13,356 nucleotides of DNA from Coraliomargarita sp. CAG:312 (GTDB lineage: Bacteria > Verrucomicrobiota > Verrucomicrobiia > Opitutales > Intestinicryptomonadaceae). Below, in pieces: positions 1 to 6,275 of this stretch (the first letter of the stretch is position 1; each line of letters starts with the position of its first letter). The DNA lies in NCBI GenBank assembly GCA_000438015.1, contig FR901634.1, forward strand, positions 39,904 to 53,259, given 5' to 3'. The notes beneath the pieces were generated by a model that was not told the origin of the DNA, made no database searches, and saw only the letters and a list, made by a program, of their open reading frames with translations. A program made the position numbers and the translations under genes.

Positions 1-33
1 GCTTTTTTTTTCGCAGCGCAAAATATCGGAGCG

Positions 34-501
34 CTAATTTGCAATTGCTACATATGCGTTTAAATATGTGGCAAATGCGCACCATAATGGATATGGCAAG
101 AACAGAATTGCGCTTGTTTTAAATCCGGCTTTCCATGCGTGGACTGTATAAAATACAAGCGCAATGTCCAGCATTGCTACTTCTATTAGCGCTGAAGTTG
201 GGCTTTGCATTTGAAAAAAGAGAACGCTCCACAAAAAATTAAGAGCCAGAATAACCGCAAATACGCGCACAAAGAATCCCTTTCTTGGAGATTCGGAGGC
301 GGCGATTATTGCAATCGAAATTCCAGACAACACATATATTGCGCTCCATGCAACCGCAAAAACCCATCCTTCTGGCGTTGCGGCAGACTTGCTTAAAAGC
401 GGATACCAATGCGCTAGGGAGTCGGCTTGCATTAAAGATGATACATATCCCACAAAAAGTCCTATTGCGGAAAATAAAATGGCATACAAGGAGAACTTCA
501 T
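34..501 (-). CDS. tspO: TspO/MBR family membrane protein
   Basis: This is a small integral membrane protein of the TspO/MBR (translocator protein / peripheral benzodiazepine receptor) family, whose bacterial members bind porphyrins and other hydrophobic ligands. I chose the ATG at 501 (155 aa, the usual family length) over an in-frame start at 609, because the extra 36 residues are not family-like and would crowd the divergent neighbour. Visible family residues include W32-Y33-P34, T42-P43-x2-W46, W52, Y56, L87-N88-x2-W91, P126-Y127-x2-W130 and F133-A134-x3-N138, spread over about five hydrophobic segments. No Shine-Dalgarno sequence is evident; the leader is A/T-rich. It is divergent from the SDR gene at 631. 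The family call is firm. The ligand and role (tetrapyrrole handling, stress signalling) cannot be read from sequence. Confidence 0.9.
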   Translation of the reverse strand: MKFSLYAILFSAIGLFVGYVSSLMQADSLAHWYPLLSKSAATPEGWVFAVAWSAIYVLSGISIAIIAASESPRKGFFVRVFAVILALNFLWSVLFFQMQSPTSALIEVAMLDIALVFYTVHAWKAGFKTSAILFLPYPLWCAFATYLNAYVAIAN

Positions 502-556
502 ATTTAATAGTTCGAAAAAGACTGTCGAAAAATAAATAAGAGAGCCGGAAATTGGT

Positions 557-583
557 TTGAATTTTGCTTTTATCGCATATAAA
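557..583 (+). promoter_or_regulatory. candidate promoter for the SDR epimerase gene
   Basis: TTGAAT (557-562) and TATAAA (578-583) are separated by 15 bp, in the 129-bp gap between the divergent tspO and SDR genes. The boxes are good but the spacer is shorter than the preferred 16-18 bp. Read by eye only; A/T-rich leaders make chance matches likely. Confidence 0.28.
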
Positions 584-630
584 AGTAAAAATTCTTCTCC
601 GATGCGCAACTTTTGGATTTACCATAAAAG

Positions 631-1533
631 ATGAACGTATTTATAACAGGAGCCACTGGGCTAATAGGATCTGTTTTCTCCCGCCGCCTAATTGAGGAAG
701 GGCATTGCGTGACAGTTTTAACCAGGGATGCTTTGCGCGCAAGAAAGCGTCTGGGCGAGTCTGTAAGATGCATTTCGTCCCTAAGCGGCATGGATAATAT
801 GGACGATTTTGACGCGGTTGTTAATCTCTGCGGGGAAAATATAGGAGACAAGCGGTGGACTGTTGCGCAAAAACGTCTAATTGAGGATAGCCGGTGGCTG
901 CCTACGGAAAAAATTGCGGCTTTGATAAAAAATTCTAAAAAACCGCCTGAAGTTTTTATATCCGGTTCGGCAATTGGATGGTACGGCTCGCAAGCGGACG
1001 CAATTCTTACCGAAGAATCAAAATCAGCCGGAGGATTTCTTCACGACGTCTGCGCCAAATGGGAAAATTTGGCGCTTGCCGCCGAATCAGGGCGCACGCG
1101 TGTTTGCATTATCCGCACAGGGGTTGTATTGGCTCCTTCGGGAGGAATGCTTGGAAAGCTTGAACCGTTTTTTAAATTGGGGCTTGGCGCAGTGCTGGGG
1201 GACGGGAAGCAGTATATGTCGTGGATTTCCCTAGACGATATTGTAGGGATATTGCTGCTGCTTTTGGAAAATCCGGCGGCAAGCGGAATTTTTAATGCGT
1301 GCGCGCCTAATCCCGTAAGGGCAGATGTGTTTTCACATTCTTTTGCGAGCTCGCTCGGAAGAAAATGCCGTTTTAGGATTCCCGAGTGGTTGTTGAAGAT
1401 TGTTTTGGGCGAACGCGTGCAAGTTATGCTCGCAAGCTCTAGGGCCATTCCAAACAGGCTTGAGAAAATGTCTTTTAAGTTTTCCCATCCGGCGCTTGAA
1501 ACAGCGCTAAAGCAAATAGCGGGTAAAGTCTGA
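631..1533 (+). CDS. TIGR01777 family SDR epimerase (YfcH-like)
   Basis: This is an extended-type NAD(P)-dependent short-chain dehydrogenase/reductase of the TIGR01777 family (E. coli YfcH, human SDR39U1), annotated as a sugar nucleotide epimerase without a proven substrate. The N-terminal Rossmann motif G7-A-T-G10-L-I-G13 binds the cofactor. Other family signatures are N65-L-C-G-E69, the block S113-A-I-G-W-Y-G119, C141-A-K-W-E145 where classical SDRs carry YxxxK, R162-T-G-V-V-L and W198-I-S-L-D-D203. Residues from about 245 to the end match the C-terminal DUF1731 segment. The length of 300 aa is typical. The protein is cytoplasmic with no signal peptide. The start follows an A-rich leader without a Shine-Dalgarno sequence. 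Nothing in the neighbourhood identifies a substrate. Confidence 0.93.
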   Translation: MNVFITGATGLIGSVFSRRLIEEGHCVTVLTRDALRARKRLGESVRCISSLSGMDNMDDFDAVVNLCGENIGDKRWTVAQKRLIEDSRWLPTEKIAALIKNSKKPPEVFISGSAIGWYGSQADAILTEESKSAGGFLHDVCAKWENLALAAESGRTRVCIIRTGVVLAPSGGMLGKLEPFFKLGLGAVLGDGKQYMSWISLDDIVGILLLLLENPAASGIFNACAPNPVRADVFSHSFASSLGRKCRFRIPEWLLKIVLGERVQVMLASSRAIPNRLEKMSFKFSHPALETALKQIAGKV

Positions 1534-1538
1534 AGGCG

Positions 1539-1562
1539 GATTTTTTTGTTGACTAAAAAATC
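1539..1562. repeat. A/T-rich inverted repeat after the SDR gene
   Basis: GATTTTTT (1539-1546) and AAAAAATC (1555-1562) are perfect 8-bp arms around an 8-nt loop, starting just after the SDR stop codon. With almost no G/C in the stem it is a weak hairpin. It could assist termination on either strand or be simple base composition. Confidence 0.25.
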
Positions 1563-1627
1563 TCAAGGTATGTCTTTTATCAAAGAGAAAGCGGGCTGCA
1601 TTAGCGCGGCTTGTGCATCGCTTGATT

Positions 1628-1633
1628 TATAAT
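1628..1633 (+). promoter_or_regulatory. candidate -10 box of the exported isomerase gene
   Basis: A perfect TATAAT lies 55 bp upstream of the ATG at 1689. A transcript would start near 1640. This argues against the in-frame ATG at 1632, which overlaps the box, and for the ATG at 1689 that begins a signal peptide. No convincing -35 hexamer is seen at 16-18 bp. Confidence 0.35.
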
Positions 1634-1688
1634 GGCGCCGTTGATTGCGCGCTCTTTTTTTAACACTAACTCTATCTATAAAACAACT

Positions 1689-2579
1689 ATGAAATTGAAG
1701 ACATTGTTTGTGGCGGCGGCGGTTTCACTTGCCGCATTTGTCGCTAATCCTCTCTTGGCCCAGTGCGCCGCGGGCGCCGTAAAAAAGGACATCGCGCTCC
1801 AGCTTTATTCGTTGCGCGATATGTTCAAAAAAGATTACGAAACCGCAATGAAAACTGTCGGTGAAATGGGATATACGGCGGTAGAAGCAGCCGGGTACGC
1901 CGGCGGAAAATTTTATGGTCAGGCGCCAGAGAAATTTAAGGCTGATGTCGAAAAATACGGCATGAAAGTTTTGTCGTCCCACACCGCCAAGGCCCTTTCT
2001 GACAAAGAGTTGAAAACAAAGGATTTTTCCGAGTCCCTCAAATGGTGGGATGACACCATAGCCGCGCATAAGGCTGCCGGCATGGAGTATATTGTAATGC
2101 CATGGATGCCGACTCCAAAAACTGTCGAAGACTTGGACACCTACTGCAAATACTATAATGCCGTCGGCAAGAAGTGCAAGGATGCCGGACTGAAATTCGG
2201 CTACCACAACCACGCTTTCGAGTTCCAGAAGATAGAGAACAAAGAAATGATGTACGACTATCTCATCAAAAATACAGATCCGGATCTTGTGTTTTTTGAA
2301 ATGGACGTCTATTGGGTTGTTAGAGGCCAAAATAGCCCGGTTGAGTACTTTAAAAAATATCCTAACCGTTTCCAGATGCTTCATATCAAAGACCACAAGG
2401 AGCTTGGCGAAAGCGGGATGGTAGGCTTTGACGCTATTTTCAAAAATATAGAACCGTCCGGCGCGAAACATTTGGTCGTGGAGGTAGAGCGTTACGACTT
2501 TGCCCCGGAAGTCAGCGTAAAGAAAAGTTTAGAGTACTTGCAAAAGGCTCCTTTTGTAAAAGAGTCCTACAATAAGTAG
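1689..2579 (+). CDS. Exported sugar phosphate isomerase/epimerase-like TIM-barrel protein
   Basis: This is a xylose-isomerase-like / AP-endonuclease-family-2 TIM barrel (PF01261 type), 296 aa. I set the start at 1689 because the protein then opens with a classic signal peptide: K2/K4, a hydrophobic core at 6-19, and P-L-L-A24 as a likely signal peptidase I site. The L-A-Q-C26 stretch is not a proper lipobox. Barrel motifs are Q38-L-Y-S-L-R (strand 1), Y172-H-N-H175, E204-M-D206, H232-I-K-D-H236 and E265-V-E267. The E/D/H set is the expected divalent-metal site. Most relatives with known function (IolE, IolI, tagatose epimerases) are cytosolic, so export implies action on periplasmic sugars. 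Some exported relatives cleave 3-keto-glycosides. The substrate here is unknown. It is monocistronic with a strong terminator. Confidence 0.88.
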   Translation: MKLKTLFVAAAVSLAAFVANPLLAQCAAGAVKKDIALQLYSLRDMFKKDYETAMKTVGEMGYTAVEAAGYAGGKFYGQAPEKFKADVEKYGMKVLSSHTAKALSDKELKTKDFSESLKWWDDTIAAHKAAGMEYIVMPWMPTPKTVEDLDTYCKYYNAVGKKCKDAGLKFGYHNHAFEFQKIENKEMMYDYLIKNTDPDLVFFEMDVYWVVRGQNSPVEYFKKYPNRFQMLHIKDHKELGESGMVGFDAIFKNIEPSGAKHLVVEVERYDFAPEVSVKKSLEYLQKAPFVKESYNK

Positions 2580-2604
2580 CCTTGGAATTAGCCTTTAAAT
2601 GCAA

Positions 2605-2637
2605 AAAAGGAGACCCATTGAGGTCTCCTTTTCTTTT
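2605..2637 (+). terminator. Rho-independent terminator of the exported isomerase gene
   Basis: A perfect 11-bp stem (2605-2615 with 2622-2632) carries the core GGAGACC/GGTCTCC and a 6-nt loop. It is followed by a T-rich tract (TTTT C TTTT) and lies 25 bp after the stop codon. The A-rich 5' arm means it could work in both directions. Confidence 0.9.
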
Positions 2638-2915
2638 GCGCGCATTGCATGTAAACAGCAAATCGGCTTATAAAAACATTTTCCCAAAAGAATCGCAGAA
2701 TGAAAAACTTTTAGGCATCTTATACGGGATTTAAAGCTAAATGCCGCCGTATTTCCCCCTCCTCTTAAAGCCAATCTTTTCCAATATTTTTTCAATATGC
2801 CTCCCGCAGTATTTATTTCCCATTGAGGCTGCAATCGGATGGCGTTTGCCTTTCGTAGCGGATTAAAAGCAATCGAATCGAGGAAGCTAGCGCTAGATTT
2901 TGCGGATTCGCGGTT

Positions 2916-4124
2916 TTATTTTATCGGTTCCCGCGGATATGTCTCCTTAAATATGTCGAGCATGGGGCGCCTGATTGTTCCGTCTTTTGCTATTGCTCCC
3001 CAATTGTCGTCGTCGTCATAGCAGTAATGAAATATGCATCCCCAGTTTACGTCTTTGAGTGACGTCTTTGAAAATTGCATAAGAAAATTTTTTGTAGTTT
3101 GGGCTCGGGCAGCCTGCGGGTCGGGTTCGTTGCGGAAGAGCCAACTTGAGAATGAAAATTCAGTTATAAATATTAGTATGTCGCGCGGGGCAAATTCGTA
3201 AACCGGGTCGATGTAGGCCCTCACGGTTTTTTCGGCTGTGGCTGCGCATGTTTGAGGATTGTTGTCTATGCTTTCCATTCCGGGATAGATGTGCGCGGCT
3301 ACTGCGTCAGTTTTGTCGAATACGTTTTCGGCTTTGGGCGCGCCGTCAAATTTGCCGGCAAGAATTTTGTAGTGGAAACTTAAGTCTATTACAGAACCTC
3401 CTACTTTATTAAGCCAATTTGAGTCTCCGCCAAGGACTGGAGATCCGCATACGAGCAATGGCTTGGGCAAATTGTTTTTTCCTCCGGTATATGCGCTGTC
3501 GATTTTTCTGCGCAGAATCGAAACCAACTGCGTGTATTTTTCCATTCCTTCTATATATTTTTCCATGAACGGAAAGTCTTTGTAATTGTTTTCGTTTATA
3601 ATCGCCCCGCCTTCTACGGTTTGCAAATCTCCGTTGAAATCCACCCAATTAATTTCGTTGAATAGCTCTATAGAAAGAATATTCAGGCGGCGTTGGGCAA
3701 TGTCCTTAAACAATTCGTCCAGCTTCTTTTCAAACTTCTTCAAATCTACTTGGGAAACTCCGTAAACGCTCCAGAAATTTTTAGATTTTGGGCGGGGTTT
3801 GGCCCCGTCGAGCATAAAGTCTTGCATCGGCATTATGAGCATATTTACCGGCAATCCTATTGAGTTCGCATATTCGATGTGCTGGAGCGTCGGGGCGGAA
3901 TTCTCGCGCAGGGTAAGTTGCACGCATTTGGCTCCGGAGGCTTTTATTCCGTCGAGAATTTCTTCGCACTTTTTTTTGTCGTTAACCCACATAAGGTTTG
4001 GGCGGCAGAACCCGAATTGCAAAGAAGCGTCGTTTGAGAGTTTTTCGGCGTTGGATTTTGCCGCCAATATATTGGCAGCAAAAAATATTGCGGACATTGC
4101 CGCGCATACAATTGTTTTCTTCAT
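2916..4124 (-). CDS. Exported glycoside hydrolase-like TIM-barrel protein (clan GH-A type)
   Basis: This 402-aa protein starts with a signal peptide (K2-K3, hydrophobic 5-20, A-A22). It has the layout of a clan GH-A retaining hydrolase such as GH5. E153-L-F-N156-E157 gives the Asn-Glu acid/base pair at the end of barrel strand 4. H278-I-Y280 fits the strand-6 His/Tyr. I318-F-I-T-E322-F gives the nucleophile Glu at strand 7, and W361/F365-H-Y follow at strand 8. An unusual acidic run, D370-D-D-D373, sits near the C-terminus, where a substrate-lining loop is expected. I cannot place it in a specific CAZy family. The substrate is probably a beta-linked glycan outside the inner membrane. It is the last of three minus-strand genes, 63 bp after the cysteine-rich gene, so co-transcription is possible. 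No Shine-Dalgarno sequence precedes the ATG. Confidence 0.72.
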   Translation of the reverse strand: MKKTIVCAAMSAIFFAANILAAKSNAEKLSNDASLQFGFCRPNLMWVNDKKKCEEILDGIKASGAKCVQLTLRENSAPTLQHIEYANSIGLPVNMLIMPMQDFMLDGAKPRPKSKNFWSVYGVSQVDLKKFEKKLDELFKDIAQRRLNILSIELFNEINWVDFNGDLQTVEGGAIINENNYKDFPFMEKYIEGMEKYTQLVSILRRKIDSAYTGGKNNLPKPLLVCGSPVLGGDSNWLNKVGGSVIDLSFHYKILAGKFDGAPKAENVFDKTDAVAAHIYPGMESIDNNPQTCAATAEKTVRAYIDPVYEFAPRDILIFITEFSFSSWLFRNEPDPQAARAQTTKNFLMQFSKTSLKDVNWGCIFHYCYDDDDNWGAIAKDGTIRRPMLDIFKETYPREPIK

Positions 4125-4187
4125 AATTACGGATTCTCTATGGCTGCTGAAAACGGTGGTTTTGTTGGAAAGCTGAACAAAATGGCC

Positions 4188-4517
4188 TCAAGGCGTGCCG
4201 ATTTTTGATTTTAGAATTTCGGCCGCGGCAAGAACGCATTTTTCGCATGGTGTCTTGTGCAGCATTTTGATTTCTTTGCACTTTGTTGACCCCGTGCGTT
4301 TTGCAAAGTCCATTGCGATTTCCTTCCGCGCAGATTCCGGCGCAATTTCCAATGCCGCAAAAAGTGCGCCGCACATATTTTCTGGCGCTCTTCCGCCGCT
4401 ATTTTCTTTGTAGTGGGCAAGTTTCGATTCGTCCGATCCGTCAAAGGCCGCATAGATTGTTTGGGCGCAAGAATAGGGATTGCGGAAGGACGAAGTGGCT
4501 TTTTTTATCTCATCCAT
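4188..4517 (-). CDS. C_GCAxxG_C_C family putative redox protein
   Basis: This 109-aa protein fits the C_GCAxxG_C_C family (TIGR01909/PF09719), small proteins thought to be redox-active or metal-binding through spaced cysteines; no reaction is established. Visible features are C17-A-Q near the N-terminus, G41-G-R-A-P-E-N-M-C49-G-A-L, then F71-A-K-R-T-G-S-T-K-C80-K-E-I, and C91-x2-C94-V-L-A-A-A. It deviates where members usually have a Gly after CGAxx; here the run is C-G-A-L-F-A-A. There is no signal peptide, so it is cytoplasmic. It lies 23 bp downstream of the RNase PH gene and 63 bp upstream of the hydrolase gene on the same strand, so it is likely read from the rph promoter. Confidence 0.8.
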   Translation of the reverse strand: MDEIKKATSSFRNPYSCAQTIYAAFDGSDESKLAHYKENSGGRAPENMCGALFAALEIAPESARKEIAMDFAKRTGSTKCKEIKMLHKTPCEKCVLAAAEILKSKIGTP

Positions 4518-4540
4518 AATTATTATGTTTTAACGCATAT

Positions 4541-5323
4541 TTAAACTGTTTGTTTCGCGCTTGCCGATTCTATGGCGCGGATTTGAAGTTCGGATATTTG
4601 TGAGATTCCTTTTTTGGCAAGTTCCAAAAGCCGGGAGAGATTTGCGTCGTCAAAAGTGGCTTCTTCTCCCGTCGATTGAATTTCCACGAATTTTCCGCCG
4701 CCAGTCATTACTATGTTTGCGTCAACTTCAGCGTCTTTATCCTCCGCGTATGGCAGGTCCAGTATGCAGTTGCCGCCGAGCATTCCCACGCTTATCGCAG
4801 CGACGGAATCGTTAAATGGGTCTGCCGTTATCTCACCGGATGCAAGCAGCTTGTTTACCGCAATTTTTGCGGCAACGTATGCGCCGCTTATAGAGGCGGT
4901 CCTTGTTCCGCCGTCCGCCTGCAGGACATCGCAGTCAATCCATAGAGTAATTCCGTTGATTTTTTCCAAATCGGCTACGGCTCGCATCGAGCGCCCTATT
5001 AGGCGCTGAATTTCCACCGATCTCCCGTCGACTTTATTTGCGCTGCTCGCGCGCTGTTTCCGTGTGATGGTAGAGTAGGGAAGCATTGCGTATTCTGCGC
5101 TAATCCATCCTTTCCCGGGAGCTTGCGCGGCCATCCACGACGGCACTTTTTTTTCTGCGGTGCAGGCGCATATCACTTTTGTGTTCCCGAAGCTGACCAA
5201 CACAGAACCAGTCGCGTTGGGCGCTATGCCGGGTTCAAATTTTATCGGGCGGAGTTCATCGAAGGCTCTGCCGTCGAAACGTTTTTGATTTTCAATTCCT
5301 ACATTTTCCATTGAGCTTGACAT
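4541..5323 (-). CDS. rph: Ribonuclease PH
   Basis: RNase PH is the phosphate-dependent 3'-5' exoribonuclease that trims tRNA 3' ends; it works in the cytoplasm as a hexamer. Family blocks are R15-F-D-G-R-A-F-D-E-L-R25-P, R101-S-V-E-I-Q-R-L-I-G-R-S, G138-G-T-R-T-A143-S-I-S-G-A-Y (the phosphate-site Arg region), D179-L-P-Y-A-E-D-K-D-A-E-V-D191 (metal-site acids) and V195-M-T-G. From the ATG at 5323 it is 260 aa; the family is normally about 240. An in-frame ATG at 5383 would leave only 13 bp to the divergent ORF start and adds a non-conserved tail. The ATG at 5311 (256 aa) is equally possible. None of the three has a Shine-Dalgarno sequence. It heads the minus-strand group that includes the cysteine protein and the hydrolase. 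Confidence 0.95.
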   Translation of the reverse strand: MSSSMENVGIENQKRFDGRAFDELRPIKFEPGIAPNATGSVLVSFGNTKVICACTAEKKVPSWMAAQAPGKGWISAEYAMLPYSTITRKQRASSANKVDGRSVEIQRLIGRSMRAVADLEKINGITLWIDCDVLQADGGTRTASISGAYVAAKIAVNKLLASGEITADPFNDSVAAISVGMLGGNCILDLPYAEDKDAEVDANIVMTGGGKFVEIQSTGEEATFDDANLSRLLELAKKGISQISELQIRAIESASAKQTV

Positions 5324-5426
5324 TAGCCCGTGAAATTTTTGACTCAAGAAAATTTGACGATTCAAAGTATTGCCTTGGAACATTTCCGGCTTTTGAATGT
5401 CTATCCTAATTCAAAAATATAAGTTT

Positions 5427-6131
5427 ATGGATTATCAAAATCAATACGGGGATGCGGTTTCCAATTCAAGAGCCGCCGTTTCTGAACGCGGGGAGTTTAT
5501 AAAAAAGACTTACTTGAACCTGGCTGTGGCTTTTGGGGTTTTCATTTGCCTGGAGGCTATCCTTATGTCCTGGCAGCCGGCTGTCCAACTTGCAGCGGGC
5601 ATGGTTAACGGAGGCAACTGGCTGATTGTCTTGATTGCTTTTATGGGGGTTTCGTGGCTTGCTAGCTCATGGTCGGTAAATGGGGCGACTTTATCCAAGC
5701 AATATGCCGGGCTTTATTTGTATGTTGCCGCTGAGGCGATAATTTTTCTCCCGCTTTTGCTTTTGGCTGAATCTTATGCTCCGGATGCAATCCCGCAGGC
5801 TGGAATCATGACGGCGGCTCTTGCCGGCGGCATTACTGCGTTTGCTTTCTGGTCCGGAAAAAACTTTTCATATTTGGGAGGATTTATCACGATGTCCGGA
5901 TTCCTCGCGCTGGGAGTCATTGTTTGCGCTATCTTATTCGGATTTCAGCTTGGTCTTTGGTTTTCCGTGGCGATGCTCGCCTTTGCGGGTTTTGCGGTTC
6001 TTTACCAGACAAGCGCAATAATACACCAATACGGGAACTCCCAATATGTCGCGGCAACGTTGGGGCTGTTTTCGGCTATTGCGCTGATGTTCTGGTACAT
6101 ATTGCAGATTCTTATGTCCAGCAGAAGATAG
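5427..6131 (+). CDS. Bax inhibitor-1 / YccA family membrane protein
   Basis: This 234-aa protein has about seven hydrophobic segments and belongs to the Bax inhibitor-1 (TMBIM, YccA/YbhL/YetJ) family, integral inner-membrane proteins linked to calcium leak or protease modulation. The N-terminal E20-R-G-E-F-I-K-K-T-Y29 block is a family hallmark. The start at 5427 is preferred over the in-frame ATG at 5397, which adds ten non-family residues and abuts rph. In YetJ-like members a pair of Asp residues in the last helices forms a pH-sensitive latch. Here the corresponding places read L182?-to-Q: L192-Y-Q194-T-S and L214?-region F215-S216-A217, with no acid at either. It diverges from rph and converges on rsmB, with a strong terminator behind it. 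Confidence 0.9.
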   Translation: MDYQNQYGDAVSNSRAAVSERGEFIKKTYLNLAVAFGVFICLEAILMSWQPAVQLAAGMVNGGNWLIVLIAFMGVSWLASSWSVNGATLSKQYAGLYLYVAAEAIIFLPLLLLAESYAPDAIPQAGIMTAALAGGITAFAFWSGKNFSYLGGFITMSGFLALGVIVCAILFGFQLGLWFSVAMLAFAGFAVLYQTSAIIHQYGNSQYVAATLGLFSAIALMFWYILQILMSSRR

Positions 6132-6184
6132 CTGCGCATATTTTGTAGGCATTTTTGCTCTGACGCGCAGCGCATGGACTAAAT

Positions 6185-6225
6185 AAAAAACGCGCTTCTT
6201 CATTGGAAGATTGCGCGTTTTTTTT
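6185..6225. terminator. Bidirectional terminator between the BI-1 gene and rsmB
   Basis: An outer 11-bp perfect stem, AAAAAACGCGC (6185-6195) with GCGCGTTTTTT (6213-6223), encloses an inner 5-bp stem, TCTTC (6197-6201) with GAAGA (6206-6210), and an ATTG loop. T8 flanks it on the plus side and A6 on the other. It sits between convergent genes and should serve both. Confidence 0.92.
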
Positions 6226-6275
6226 GGGTATAATTATTGCGGAATATTTTTTTATCGGGCAGATTTGGAATAATT

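Noticed and set aside
15..35. AGCGC...GCGCT inverted repeat after tspO as a terminator
   Set aside because: The stem is only 5 bp with a long loop, and the adjacent T-run is on the wrong strand for tspO.
1632..1688. Longer start for the exported isomerase
   Set aside because: The ATG overlaps a TATAAT box and the extra 19 residues would mask the signal peptide.
1725..2471. 248-codon minus-strand ORF antisense to the exported isomerase
   Set aside because: It is a shadow of a well-supported gene; its residues show no domain and it has no promoter or ribosome site.
2595..2834. 79-codon minus-strand ORF in the gap after the exported isomerase
   Set aside because: It runs through the strong terminator at 2605-2637, has no recognisable domain, and overlaps a more protein-like short frame (2737-2823).
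2839..3021. 60-codon plus-strand ORF
   Set aside because: Its second half is antisense to the 3' end of the hydrolase gene and the sequence has no family features.
4195..5314. Several plus-strand ORFs of 60-100 codons opposite rph and the cysteine protein
   Set aside because: They are antisense frames of recognised genes with no family features.
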